A stretch of 64,000 nt of DNA from positions 1 to 64,000 of the forward strand of contig JAUXRI010000259.1 in assembly GCA_030681895.1 (NCBI GenBank), read 5' to 3'. Below are positions 8,930-17,382 of the stretch, piece after piece. Within the stretch, counting starts at the first letter, position 1, and the number at the start of each line of letters is the position of its first letter. Both the position numbers and the translations under genes were made by a program. Under the pieces are notes generated by a model that was given only the letters and a program-made list of their open reading frames with translations, did no database searches and had not been told where the DNA came from. Source of the stretch: Myxococcales bacterium. Its GTDB lineage: Bacteria > Myxococcota > Myxococcia > Myxococcales > Myxococcaceae.

Positions 8930-9748
8930 ATGGCGAGAGAGAGTGCCCGCATGTCGCGTTTCGTCTCCCTCATCCGCTTCATCCTCGGCTTCGTCTTCAT
9001 CATGGTCATGACGACCATCGTGATGGCGGCGTGCATCGTGCTGCTGCCGTTCCGCCTCGCGCGCATCTACGTGTGCAACTGGTGGGGCCACACCGTCGGG
9101 CGCGGCATCGTGTTTCTTGCGGGCGTCACGATGAAGGTGAACGGCAAGGAACGGCTCAATGGCTCGATGCCGGCCATCTTCGTGATGAACCACGCCAGCA
9201 CGCTCGACGCGTTCTCCGGCATCTGGATGGCTCCGTATGGCGCGTGTGGCGTCTTCAAGAAGGAGATCGTCAAGGTGCCGTTCTACGGCCAGCTCGCGTG
9301 GATCTCTGGCCACCTGCTGCTCGACCGCAACAACACCGGCAAGGCCGTCGAGACGCTGAAGAACATGGCGACCTTCATGCAGAAGAATCGCCTCGGCATC
9401 TGGATCTTCCCCGAGGGGACGCGTGCGCGTGACGGGCGGCTGCAGGCCTTCAAGAAGGGCTTCGTGCACATCGCCATCGCGACCGGCTTCCCCGTGGTGC
9501 CCGTCGTCGTTCACGGCTCGCATCACAACTGGGAGGCCGGCAAGTTCCAGTTCAAGCCGATGCAGCTCGACGTCGACGTGCTGCCGCCCATCGACACGAA
9601 GGGCTGGAAAGAAGCGACCGCTGGGGAGCACGCCATGATGGTGCACGACGTCTTCGTCGGGGCGCTGCGTGACGACCAGAAGCCGCTGCCGGCGAGCGCG
9701 GTGACGACGGCTCCGGCGCCTGCAGGCGCGACCCCCGCAGCGAGCTGA
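8930..9748 (+). CDS. plsC: 1-acyl-sn-glycerol-3-phosphate acyltransferase (PlsC family)
   Basis: A 272-residue membrane-associated acyltransferase that transfers an acyl chain to lysophosphatidic acid or a similar lysolipid. An N-terminal hydrophobic segment (about residues 11-40) anchors it. The catalytic HX4D motif is NHASTLD with His88 and Asp93, and the substrate-binding block FPEGTRARDG follows. The C-terminal 30 residues are Ala/Pro-rich. ATG 8930 is preferred; an ATG at 8951 (MSRFVSLIR) is an alternative. It lies 25 bases behind livF on the same strand and may share its transcript. The gene symbol is by family only; myxobacterial genomes carry several paralogues. Confidence 0.87.
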   Translation: MARESARMSRFVSLIRFILGFVFIMVMTTIVMAACIVLLPFRLARIYVCNWWGHTVGRGIVFLAGVTMKVNGKERLNGSMPAIFVMNHASTLDAFSGIWMAPYGACGVFKKEIVKVPFYGQLAWISGHLLLDRNNTGKAVETLKNMATFMQKNRLGIWIFPEGTRARDGRLQAFKKGFVHIAIATGFPVVPVVVHGSHHNWEAGKFQFKPMQLDVDVLPPIDTKGWKEATAGEHAMMVHDVFVGALRDDQKPLPASAVTTAPAPAGATPAAS

Positions 9749-9757
9749 GCAGACGCT

Positions 9758-10627
9758 TCAGCGCAGGAAGTCGGCGACGCGCTTCGACATCGTCGCGCGA
9801 AAGGCGTCGGTCGTGGGCGGGCTGTGGCGGCACCCCTCGAGCACCTCGACGGTGACCGGCCCGGTGAAGAGCTGCTTCGCGCGGGCGCCGACGGCGTGAC
9901 CGGGAAAGCTCAAGTCTCCGTCGCCACCGATGACGAGCACCGGCGCCGTGAAGCGCGCGAGCTCGGCCGGCTTCGCCAGCTTCGGGATGCTCATGCTCGG
10001 GGTGAACGACGTGAGCGCCACGCCGAGGTAGGGCAGCCAGTCGTCGTCCATCGTGGTGAGCATGTTCTCCATCGCCGCGCGCAGGCGCTCGGGCGTCGGG
10101 TTCTTCCGGTACCGCATGATGGGCCAGGCCACCTTCGTGAAGCCTGCCCAGAGCGGGCCCGTCACCATGCCTGCCGGCACGAGGAGCACGAGCCGTTCCA
10201 CCCGTTGTGGCGCGACCGCCGCGAAGCGCAGCGCCACGAAGCCACCCCAGCTCACCCCGACGACGCGCGCGCTCGGCAGCTTCAGCGCGTCCATCACGTC
10301 GGCGAGCCAATGCCCGTACTCGTCGTTCTTCACCGAGGGCTGGTGGTCGGCGCTCTTCGCAGACTGGCCCACGACGTCGACCGCGTAGACGCGGAAGTGC
10401 TCCAGCAGTGGCTGCAGCTCGCCGACGAGGTGGGCCGAGCTGGCGAGCGCGCCATGGAGCAGCACCACCGGCGGTGCGTCGACCGGGCCACCGACGAGCA
10501 CGTGCGCCTCGCCGAAGCGGGTCGTCACGGTGCGGCGCTCGGTGGGCGCGGTGATGCGCGCGTGAAACCGCTCGTACCACTCGAGCAGCTGCTGCCTGGC
10601 CTGGGGCGAGGTGAAGAGCGACGTCAT
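9758..10627 (-). CDS. Alpha/beta hydrolase
   Basis: A 289-residue alpha/beta-hydrolase fold protein. The oxyanion region is VVLLHGALAS, the nucleophile elbow GVSWGG places Ser126, the acid is in GGDGDLSF, and the catalytic His is in GCRHSPP. The start ATG 10627 has AGGAG just upstream and overlaps the TGA of the TetR gene before it (ATGA), so the two form an operon in which the regulator probably controls the hydrolase. The substrate is unknown; the fold covers esterases, haloalkane dehalogenases and C-C hydrolases. The open frame extends upstream to 12289 but lies over other genes there. Confidence 0.85.
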   Translation of the reverse strand: MTSLFTSPQARQQLLEWYERFHARITAPTERRTVTTRFGEAHVLVGGPVDAPPVVLLHGALASSAHLVGELQPLLEHFRVYAVDVVGQSAKSADHQPSVKNDEYGHWLADVMDALKLPSARVVGVSWGGFVALRFAAVAPQRVERLVLLVPAGMVTGPLWAGFTKVAWPIMRYRKNPTPERLRAAMENMLTTMDDDWLPYLGVALTSFTPSMSIPKLAKPAELARFTAPVLVIGGDGDLSFPGHAVGARAKQLFTGPVTVEVLEGCRHSPPTTDAFRATMSKRVADFLR

Positions 10628-11259
10628 CGGCGACTCCTGGGGCGTGCGGGGGAACGAAGGCCAACGAGGTGCTGCGCGAAGAGCTGCTCGACGAGCGCGA
10701 CCGGCGTGGGGTGCGCGCCCTGCACCCAGCCGATGAGCGCGAAGTAGAAGAACGACAGCCACGCGGCCGCGACGGCGTCTGCGTTCACGGTGGCGAGGAG
10801 CTCTCCTTGCGCCGACGAAGCGCGCACCAGCGTCGTCAGCGCCACGTGGACGCGCTGCACCTGGCCCACGAAGCGCGACGCCCACGGCCCCTCGGCGAAC
10901 AACGACTCCTTGAGCAGCGTGCGCGAGAGCGACGGGCGGCGCTGGTAGTACGAGAACACCGCCGCGCCGAGGGCCGAGGCCTCTTTCTCCAGCGAGCCCG
11001 GCCGGCCGGTCTTCACGAGCGCCCGGTCGAGCGTCGCTTCGAGGCCGTCGAAGAGGGCGGCGTAGAGCAGCTCCTTCTTTTCGCCGAAGTGGTGCAGCAC
11101 CGTGCCCGCCGAGACGCCCGCGCGCTTCGCGATGGACCGCACGCTGGCGACGTCGAAGCCGACCGACTCGAACTCGTCGCGAGCGGCTTCGAGCACGGCC
11201 TCGCGGGTCGCGGCCTTCTGGGAGGCCCGGAGGCCCGGCGTTTCGTGATTCGTGTTCAC
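10624..11259 (-). CDS. TetR-family transcriptional regulator
   Basis: A 211-residue regulator. The N-terminal helix-turn-helix spans about residues 18-65 (REAVLEAARDEF, then VRSIAKRAGVSAGTVLHHF, the classic TetR recognition helix), followed by an all-helical ligand domain. It is the first gene of a two-gene operon with the hydrolase it overlaps by 4 bases, which suggests a ligand that is also the enzyme's substrate or product. The upstream region 11260-11308 is shared with the divergent FHA gene; a candidate element there is ACGTGTTTAACGAAATCC, but no clean palindrome was found. Confidence 0.88.
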   Translation of the reverse strand: MNTNHETPGLRASQKAATREAVLEAARDEFESVGFDVASVRSIAKRAGVSAGTVLHHFGEKKELLYAALFDGLEATLDRALVKTGRPGSLEKEASALGAAVFSYYQRRPSLSRTLLKESLFAEGPWASRFVGQVQRVHVALTTLVRASSAQGELLATVNADAVAAAWLSFFYFALIGWVQGAHPTPVALVEQLFAQHLVGLRSPARPRSRR

Positions 11260-11308
11260 TGAACGTGTTTAACGAAATCCGACGGCGGGCGCAAGCTGAC
11301 CTGTCAGC

Positions 11309-12598
11309 ATGCCGCTCGTGTTCGCCGAACTCGTCGCGGTGCCGGTCGACCCTGCCTCGGAGCTGCGCGTCGGCGCCCGGTTCCAGCTGCGTGAAGAGAC
11401 GCCGGTGACCATCGGCCGCTCCACCCGCTGCCGCCTCCGGGTCGACGCGACGGCGGGGCAGAACGTGTGCCTGGGCCTCGTCGGGGGTGTCGCGACGGTG
11501 TGGAGCGAGCCTGGCGTGCCGATTCCGTGTTCCTTGAGCGGCCGCCCCATCGAGCGCGAGCTCGCGTTGACGCTCCATGACGGAGACCACCTCATCTTCC
11601 CGTCGGGGCTGGTGCTGGCGCTGCGAGAGAAGCCCCTGGTCTCGACGCGGCATGAAGGGCTCGAGGCCACACTTGCGGCTCGCCCAGACGACGCCGCCGC
11701 GCTCGCCGTCTACGTCGACTTCCTCAAGGAGCACGCCGACCCGCTCGGAGAGTGGATGGTGAACGAGCGCAGGACCGTCGAGGCCGAACGACTGCGCGCG
11801 CTCGGGTCGCTTGCTGACAGCGCGCGCAGCCTCGCCCTGCACTGCACGTGGAGCGCGGGCGGCCTGCTCGTGGCGGCGTCGCTCGCCCGGCATGCGGTCG
11901 TCGGCACTCCGGGGCTCTTCTGGCACCTCGCCGAGCTGGGGAAGCTGCCCGTCGCCCGCGCGTTGAGCTCGCTCACCATCGACTACGTCATCGGCGCAGC
12001 GCCGCAGGGAGTGCGACCTCCGCGCGGCGTCACCACCTGGCCCACGCCTCCGCTGCTGGAGCACGTGGTGCCCGCCATCGTCGAGGCCCTCGCGACGGCG
12101 GCGTTCGCGCCCGTGCTGCGCCACCTCTCGCTCGGCGTCGCGGCGCATGAGCTCCCCGGCTCCGCGGCTCTCTTCGAACTCGCGCGGGTGCGCCTGCCGG
12201 CTCTGGAGGATGACGGGCTCTTCGAGGTCAGCACCCGCGCGACGCTCGAGGTGGTGTCGATGCCCGAGGGGCTGGTCGTCTTTCCGCACGCGGTCGGCTC
12301 GTTCGTCAGGCTCTCAGGCGACGCGCGCATCGGGGCCAGCTCGCAGTGCCAGGTGCTGCTGCGGGGACTCCGCGCTCCGGAGCTCGCGTGCCGCGTCGTG
12401 CGCCGCGACGAGGGCTGGGTCGTGCTCGCCGATGAGCAGGCGACCGAGACGGGCACGTCGCTGGTGAAGGTGAATGGGAGGCCGGTCTCTCATTCGGTGC
12501 TCCGGGTCGACGACCTGCTCGAGCCGCTCCCCGGCCTCGTCTTCCGCTTCCGCCTGACGCTCGACGACGCCGAACGCGCAGCGCGTGACCTCGGGTGA
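11309..12598 (+). CDS. FHA-like protein with a TIGR02996-type domain
   Basis: A 429-residue cytoplasmic protein. Two FHA-like segments can be seen: residues about 20-110 (VTIGRSTRCRLRVDA, the phosphothreonine-binding strand pattern, then LHDGDHLIF) and the last 110 residues (FVRLSGDARIGASSQCQVLL, then VNGRPV and LRVDDLLEPL). Between them, RPDDAAALAVYVDFLKEHAD matches the short TIGR02996 motif common in Myxococcota and Planctomycetes, usually written as DD..RLVYADWLEE.GD. FHA proteins bind phosphothreonine and commonly act near Hanks-type kinases. The gene is followed 22 bases later by the large NTPase gene, likely in the same transcript. Confidence 0.7.
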   Translation: MPLVFAELVAVPVDPASELRVGARFQLREETPVTIGRSTRCRLRVDATAGQNVCLGLVGGVATVWSEPGVPIPCSLSGRPIERELALTLHDGDHLIFPSGLVLALREKPLVSTRHEGLEATLAARPDDAAALAVYVDFLKEHADPLGEWMVNERRTVEAERLRALGSLADSARSLALHCTWSAGGLLVAASLARHAVVGTPGLFWHLAELGKLPVARALSSLTIDYVIGAAPQGVRPPRGVTTWPTPPLLEHVVPAIVEALATAAFAPVLRHLSLGVAAHELPGSAALFELARVRLPALEDDGLFEVSTRATLEVVSMPEGLVVFPHAVGSFVRLSGDARIGASSQCQVLLRGLRAPELACRVVRRDEGWVVLADEQATETGTSLVKVNGRPVSHSVLRVDDLLEPLPGLVFRFRLTLDDAERAARDLG

Positions 12599-12620
12599 CG
12601 CTGTGGCATAGGTGCGTGCC

Positions 12621-15600
12621 GTGGCGTCGTTTCAACTGAAGTTCTCAACCCCCGCCGAGTTCCTGCGTTTCTGGAGCGCCGCCGCCGCGTCTCGAAGTGC
12701 CTTCGTGCCCACCACCGAGTCGCCGGACATGGGCGAGGTGGTGTCGCTCGAGTTCGTCGTCGGGACGAAGCGCCAGAGCGTGGAGGTGGAGGTCGAGAGC
12801 GTCGAGAGTGACGAGCAGGGCAGGCCGGGCGTTCGCGTCGCGTTCTCGGTTCAGTCGCTCAACGTGATGGGCATCTTCGAACGCACCTTCGAGCCCGCGC
12901 CGCTCGACGAAGAGCCACCGACGGGCCCGGGGATGTTGGACGCCGAGCCTCCGACCGGGCCGGGTGTCCTGGGGCCTGAGCCAACCACGAGGCCAGGCGG
13001 TGACGTGAACGTGGAGCCCTTCGCCGGCCTGCTCGAGCCCGAGCCACCCACGCGCCCGGGCGGTCACGCCGTGAGGCCGGCGCCCGTCGCGATCTCCACG
13101 CCTTCTGCTCCGGGGCTGAGCATCGAAGTCGAGGCGCCGGAGCACTCACCAGCGCCTGTACGCCTCGACGCGATGAAGACGGTGGTCGTCCCGCCGAAGC
13201 CGTCGGTCTCGACACCCGCGAAGGCCGGGCCTCGCATCGACGTGGCGAAGCCAGTGACGGGGACTCCGCAACAGCTCTCGGTCTCGACACCCGCGAAGGC
13301 CGGGCCCCTCATCGATGCGGCGAAGCCAGTGACAGCGACTCCGCAACAGGCCTCGGTCTCGACGCCCGCGAAGTCCGGACCCCGCATCGATGCGGCGAAG
13401 CCAGTGACGGCGACTCCGCAACAGGCCTCGGTCTCGACGCCCGCGAAGGCCGGCCCCCGTATCGATGCGGCGAAGCCGGTCTCGACGCCATCAAGCCCAG
13501 GCTTGCGCATCGACGCAGCGATGCCGGTGACCATCACGCCGCAGCAAGCCTCGGTCTCCACACCAGCGAGCTCCGCGCCGCGCATCGATGCGGCCAGGCC
13601 GATGACCGTCACGCCGCAACAGGTCTCGCTCTCCACGCCAGCGAGCTCCGCGCCGCGCATCGATGCGGCCAGGCCGATGAGCGTCACCCCGCAACAGCCG
13701 TCAGCTTTGACTCCCTCGAGCCCTGGCCTGCGCATCGACGCGGCGAAGCCGATGCCAGTCCCGCCGCAACAGCCTTCGGCGAGCCCCGGCCTCCGCATCG
13801 ACGCCGCCAGGCCCCTCTCGCTCGAAGCATCACCACCGGCTGACGTGCTCCCTCGCCCATCGAGTGAGTCCGCACTTCGTCGACCCATCGGGCCACTCGT
13901 CACCGCGCCGCCACCTCAGCCGCTCGCGTCTGCACCTCCGCCGGCCACGCTCGCGCCGCTCCCTTCCATGAGCGCGCCGCGGCCGCTCGGCAGTACGGGT
14001 TTCAGCGCCGCGTTCGTTCCCGGTGCGCTCGCGCCCCGCAATCCCGTCGACGGCCGGGTCGGTCGCATCGGCGAGCTGATGGGAAAGCTCGGGTTCCCTT
14101 TGAGTCCGGAGCGCGTTGCCCGCTTCGAGCAAGCGCGCGCTGCGCTCCCTGCTTCGATGCCCATCGCGTGGCTGCTCGGCGTCGAGTGGGTGCGCGCGTC
14201 GACGCCGCAGAGCTTGAGCGAGCTGGTGACGCTCCTCACCGACGTCTCGCAGAACAACGGCGGCGCGCTCGACGCCATCGGCACCACGGGCGCCACCGTC
14301 GTCTTCTTCGGGCTGGGCTCGCAGGGCGCGTGCGTGCTCGCGGCGCAGGAGCTGAGGGAGCGGCTCGAGGCGCTCGCCGACGGCCGCCCTGACGCCCCGT
14401 CGCTCAAGCTCGCCGTCGCCGGGAGCCGCCTGCGCGCCGACCCCGAGCTGCCCGTCGAAGGCGATGGGCTCTCGCAGCTCGCCTCGATGCTGCGGCGCGC
14501 TCAGCCCGGCCAGTGTCTGCTCGCGCGCAACCTCGCCCTCGGCGCGTCCGACCTCGTCGGCACCACCGCCACGCAAGAAGACGTGCAGCTCACGTCGCGC
14601 AAGCCCGTCCTGGTGCAGGGCATCCCCAGCGTTGGGCTCGAGCCGCTGCACAAGCTGCTGGAGCTGCGCGTCTCGTCGCTCGAAAACGGCACGGTGGCGC
14701 CGGTCATCGTCACGGGTCCACGCCGCTCCGGCAGAACGCACCTCGCGCAGGAGTTCGCCCGCCGCGCGCACAACATCGACACGCTCGTCGGCTTCACCTC
14801 GTCGCTCCGCGGCAACGGTCACCCGCTCTCCTCACTCGCCGAGCTCGTCTGCCAGCTGTGTCAAGTTCCCTTCGAGGCGCGGCACGAGGCGCTGGGGCCG
14901 GCGATGGATGCGCTGGGCGTGGCTCCGATTCGTCGCGAGGCCGTGTTGGTGGCGCTGCAGCTGGCGCCCACACCGGCGCCGTTCTCCGCTCGGCAGGTCG
15001 TCGACGCGCTTCGCCTGCTCCTCGCCGAGCTCTCGAAGGGCCGTCGCCGGGTGCTGGTGTTCGACGGGCTCGACCAGGCTGATGCTGGCTCCGTCGAGGT
15101 CGTCAGGGAGTTGCTGCAGACCCCCACGCGTCGAGAGCTGGTGGTGGCGCTCACCACCTCCGAGCAGGCGGCCACGCTCCCCGTCGAAGGCGTCCTCTCA
15201 CTCCCGTCGCTCACGGCGGCCGAGGTCGACGGGCTGCTCACCACCGCGCTCGGCGTGGCACCGCCGGAACTCCGCGACGCGCTGCTGATGCGCACGCGTG
15301 GACTCCCCGGGCTCGTCGTCGACCTGCTGCTCCTGTCCATCGGCCGTGGCGCGCTGCGGCCGCGTGGTGAGTCGCTCGCCCTCGAAGGTGCGGTGCCGAC
15401 CGTCGCACCGGAGCAGCTGCCGAAAGAGCGCCTCGCCGCCGAGGGCGCGCGGTGTGGACGGCTGCTCGAGGCGGTGTGGCTGCTTGGAGAACAGACGGAC
15501 GCCGCCGCGGTCGCGCAGGTGCTGCCTGGCGTCGCGCAGGAGCTGTGGCCCCGGGCTGTCGTCTCGCGCGTCCTGGTGGGAACGGGCCAGGGCCGCGCGT

Positions 15601-16655
15601 CAGTGGCAGGCGCGTTCGAAGCGCTCGTCGCGTCCACCACCGTCTCAGGCCCCGGGCTCGCGATGCGCGCGCTCACCACGCTTCAGACGTCGGGTGGTCC
15701 GTCTCTCGCGAACGCCTCGCGGCTCGCGATGTTGCTCGAGCGCGCGCAGGAGCCCCAGAAGGCCGGCACGCAGTGGCGAGAAGTGGCCGCAAGGGCCGCA
15801 GCGGCGCGTGACTTCGAGCTCTCGGCGCGCGCGCAAGAAGGCATGGCACGCGTCCTTCGCCGTCACCCGCAACGGGACAGCGGCGTGGTGCTCTCGACGC
15901 GGCTGCAGCTCTGGTCTCGCGTCGCGGCGACGCGCCTGACGCTGGGCGACCTCGTCGGGGCGCGACGCGCGCTGAATGAAGGCCTCGACGCACACCCGCG
16001 AGGCGCGCCTTCCGACGCAGAGCTGAGCTTCGCGCAGTCGAAGGTGCTCGACGCCGAGGGCAAGGCTGACGAGGCGCGCGAGGCGTTGGCGGAGGCGCTG
16101 GCGTGCTCGAAGAATCACCCGGCCCGCGCCGCCGTGCTCGCCGCGCTCGCGCAGGCGTGTGAGGCGCGCAACGACAACGCCCGCGCGCAGGACTCATGGC
16201 ACCAGGCGCTCGCCGCCGCCGACCCGTTCCTGCCGCTCGCGGCGTGGTTCGGCGAGGTGGACTTTCGGGGGCGCGTCGAGGCCCGCATCGGCGCGCTCTT
16301 CATCGTCGAGAACCAACCCGGCCGTGCGCGCACGTGGCTGGTGTCGTCGAGCGAGCGCTTCAAGGCGGCCAACGCGCCGCTCCACGCTGCGAGGGTGATG
16401 GCCAACCTCGGCGCGCTGTCGATGCAGACGAGCGCGTTCGCCGAGGCGACCCAGTGGTTCAGCGTGGCGGCGTCGACGGCGGAAGCGGGCGGTGACTTTC
16501 TCTTCCAGGCGCGGCAGCTCCTCTCGTTGGTGAAGGTGCTGGTGCGGCAGGCCGACCCACGGGCGACCGAGGTGGCGGCGGTGGCGCTCGGGCTCGCCGA
16601 GGCGCTCGCGTGGGACGATGGCGTGAAGGCGCTGCAGGCCGTGCTGGCGACGTAG
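12621..16655 (+). CDS. Large signalling protein: PilZ-like N-terminus, repeat linker, degenerate cyclase, STAND-type NTPase, TPR
   Basis: About 1344 residues. Order: residues 1-95, a domain resembling myxobacterial PilZ-like modules; 95-430, a Pro/Thr/Ala linker with nine 25-residue repeats; 515-670, a class III nucleotide-cyclase-like domain recognisable from LLGVEW, TLLTDVSQNNGG, VVFFG and VEGDGLSQLASMLRRAQPG but lacking the usual metal-binding Asp; 699-706, P-loop GPRRSGRT with Arg in place of the essential Lys; Walker B VLVFDGLD (Asp815); then helical TPR-like repeats from about 1040 to the end. This matches cyclase-AAA-TPR signalling proteins, but both catalytic sites look damaged, so a regulatory or scaffold role is inferred. 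GTG 12612 is an alternative start. Confidence 0.72.
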   Translation: MASFQLKFSTPAEFLRFWSAAAASRSAFVPTTESPDMGEVVSLEFVVGTKRQSVEVEVESVESDEQGRPGVRVAFSVQSLNVMGIFERTFEPAPLDEEPPTGPGMLDAEPPTGPGVLGPEPTTRPGGDVNVEPFAGLLEPEPPTRPGGHAVRPAPVAISTPSAPGLSIEVEAPEHSPAPVRLDAMKTVVVPPKPSVSTPAKAGPRIDVAKPVTGTPQQLSVSTPAKAGPLIDAAKPVTATPQQASVSTPAKSGPRIDAAKPVTATPQQASVSTPAKAGPRIDAAKPVSTPSSPGLRIDAAMPVTITPQQASVSTPASSAPRIDAARPMTVTPQQVSLSTPASSAPRIDAARPMSVTPQQPSALTPSSPGLRIDAAKPMPVPPQQPSASPGLRIDAARPLSLEASPPADVLPRPSSESALRRPIGPLVTAPPPQPLASAPPPATLAPLPSMSAPRPLGSTGFSAAFVPGALAPRNPVDGRVGRIGELMGKLGFPLSPERVARFEQARAALPASMPIAWLLGVEWVRASTPQSLSELVTLLTDVSQNNGGALDAIGTTGATVVFFGLGSQGACVLAAQELRERLEALADGRPDAPSLKLAVAGSRLRADPELPVEGDGLSQLASMLRRAQPGQCLLARNLALGASDLVGTTATQEDVQLTSRKPVLVQGIPSVGLEPLHKLLELRVSSLENGTVAPVIVTGPRRSGRTHLAQEFARRAHNIDTLVGFTSSLRGNGHPLSSLAELVCQLCQVPFEARHEALGPAMDALGVAPIRREAVLVALQLAPTPAPFSARQVVDALRLLLAELSKGRRRVLVFDGLDQADAGSVEVVRELLQTPTRRELVVALTTSEQAATLPVEGVLSLPSLTAAEVDGLLTTALGVAPPELRDALLMRTRGLPGLVVDLLLLSIGRGALRPRGESLALEGAVPTVAPEQLPKERLAAEGARCGRLLEAVWLLGEQTDAAAVAQVLPGVAQELWPRAVVSRVLVGTGQGRASVAGAFEALVASTTVSGPGLAMRALTTLQTSGGPSLANASRLAMLLERAQEPQKAGTQWREVAARAAAARDFELSARAQEGMARVLRRHPQRDSGVVLSTRLQLWSRVAATRLTLGDLVGARRALNEGLDAHPRGAPSDAELSFAQSKVLDAEGKADEAREALAEALACSKNHPARAAVLAALAQACEARNDNARAQDSWHQALAAADPFLPLAAWFGEVDFRGRVEARIGALFIVENQPGRARTWLVSSSERFKAANAPLHAARVMANLGALSMQTSAFAEATQWFSVAASTAEAGGDFLFQARQLLSLVKVLVRQADPRATEVAAVALGLAEALAWDDGVKALQAVLAT
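13203..13812 (+). repeat. 75-bp coding repeats (25-residue Pro/Thr-rich units)
   Basis: In-frame repeats inside the large signalling gene. The consensus has STPAKAGPRIDAAKPV followed by a TPQQ block, 25 residues or 75 bases per full unit. Nine copies of the [GA]-[PL]-[RL]-ID core are present; later units are shorter or have SSPGLRID or ASSAPRID variants. The segment should be an extended, flexible linker between the N-terminal PilZ-like domain and the cyclase-like domain. The near identity of neighbouring units at DNA level shows recent expansion by slippage or unequal recombination. Confidence 0.85.
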
Positions 16656-16661
16656 GGCCCG

Positions 16662-16691
16662 TTGCTCCGGGTTCGCTGAAGAGGTCATACT
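16662..16691 (+). promoter_or_regulatory. Possible promoter of the toxin-antitoxin pair
   Basis: TTGCTC (16662-16667) and CATACT (16686-16691) are spaced 18 bases apart, a weak match to a housekeeping promoter. A very strong ribosome site AAGGAGGT (16698-16705) follows, 4 bases before the antitoxin ATG. The hexamers are imperfect and fit by eye only. Confidence 0.3.
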
Positions 16692-16709
16692 CTGCCCAAG
16701 GAGGTCAGA

Positions 16710-16973
16710 ATGACCCGTTCGCTCAGCATCGCCCAGTTGAAGGCTCACCTGTCGGAAGTGGTTGGAGAGGTGCAACACACTCGCTCCCAGATCGTCATCG
16801 AGAAGCATGGGAAACCGGTCGCCATGCTCGTGCCACTCGCGGGTGCTCGACCGGCGGGGCTGTTGGGCCTGGTCGGTGCGTTCGACGACGCTCCAGAATT
16901 TGCCGACGCGCTCGACCTGGTGGTGAAGGGGCGCCGCAAGGAAGGCCGCCGCAAGGTACCGAGGCTCAAGTGA
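16710..16973 (+). CDS. Phd/YefM-type antitoxin
   Basis: An 87-residue protein whose N-terminus (SIAQLKAHLSEVVGEVQ, then IVIEKHGKPVAML) is the DNA-binding Phd/YefM fold, with a charged C-terminal tail for binding the toxin. It probably neutralises the PIN RNase encoded next and represses their shared promoter. The perfect Shine-Dalgarno AAGGAGGT 4 bases before the ATG fits the need for excess antitoxin. The toxin GTG overlaps this gene's TGA (GTGA), the usual coupled arrangement. Confidence 0.9.
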   Translation: MTRSLSIAQLKAHLSEVVGEVQHTRSQIVIEKHGKPVAMLVPLAGARPAGLLGLVGAFDDAPEFADALDLVVKGRRKEGRRKVPRLK

Positions 16974-17374
16974 AGTACCTCTTCGATACCGACGTCATCT
17001 CGACGTTGTTGCGCCGGAGTGAACTCACGAAGCTGCACCAGCGCATCGCTCGAGTCCCGCAGCGGCTGCAGTGCACCACCAGCATCACGCTGGCGGAGCT
17101 GAGCTACGGCGCGCACAGGGTGGGGAAGCTCGACCTGTACGAGCGTGCTCGGTCGATCGTCAACGACGTCGAGGTCCTGACCTTCGACGTCGCCGCCGCC
17201 GAACAGTATGGCCGCGTGCGCGCGCACCTGGAGCGGAAGGGGCTCAAGCTCGACGAGGCCGACCTTCGCATCGCCAGCATCGCGCTCGCCCGCGAGTGCA
17301 CGCTCGTCACCGGCAACACGCGTCACTTCGCGCGGGTGCCAGCGTTGAAGGTCGAGAACTGGCTCGCCGACTGA
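16970..17374 (+). CDS. VapC-like PIN-domain toxin
   Basis: A 134-residue PIN-domain RNase. The acidic metal-binding residues are in place: Asp6 (LFDTD), Glu43 (LAELSYG) and Asp98 (DEADLRIA), followed by TGNTRHF, where the fourth position is Asn116, as is common in this family. Such toxins cleave tRNA or rRNA when the antitoxin is degraded. Start is GTG 16970, overlapping the antitoxin stop; the open frame reaches back to 16610, but the upstream part lies over the antitoxin and has no PIN similarity. All active residues are present, so the toxin looks functional. Confidence 0.92.
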   Translation: MKYLFDTDVISTLLRRSELTKLHQRIARVPQRLQCTTSITLAELSYGAHRVGKLDLYERARSIVNDVEVLTFDVAAAEQYGRVRAHLERKGLKLDEADLRIASIALARECTLVTGNTRHFARVPALKVENWLAD

Positions 17375-17382
17375 AGGAGCAC

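Noticed and set aside
9758..12289. 843-codon minus-strand extension of the hydrolase frame
   Set aside because: It extends through the TetR gene and the FHA gene; the coupled ATG at 10627 with a ribosome site is the proper start.
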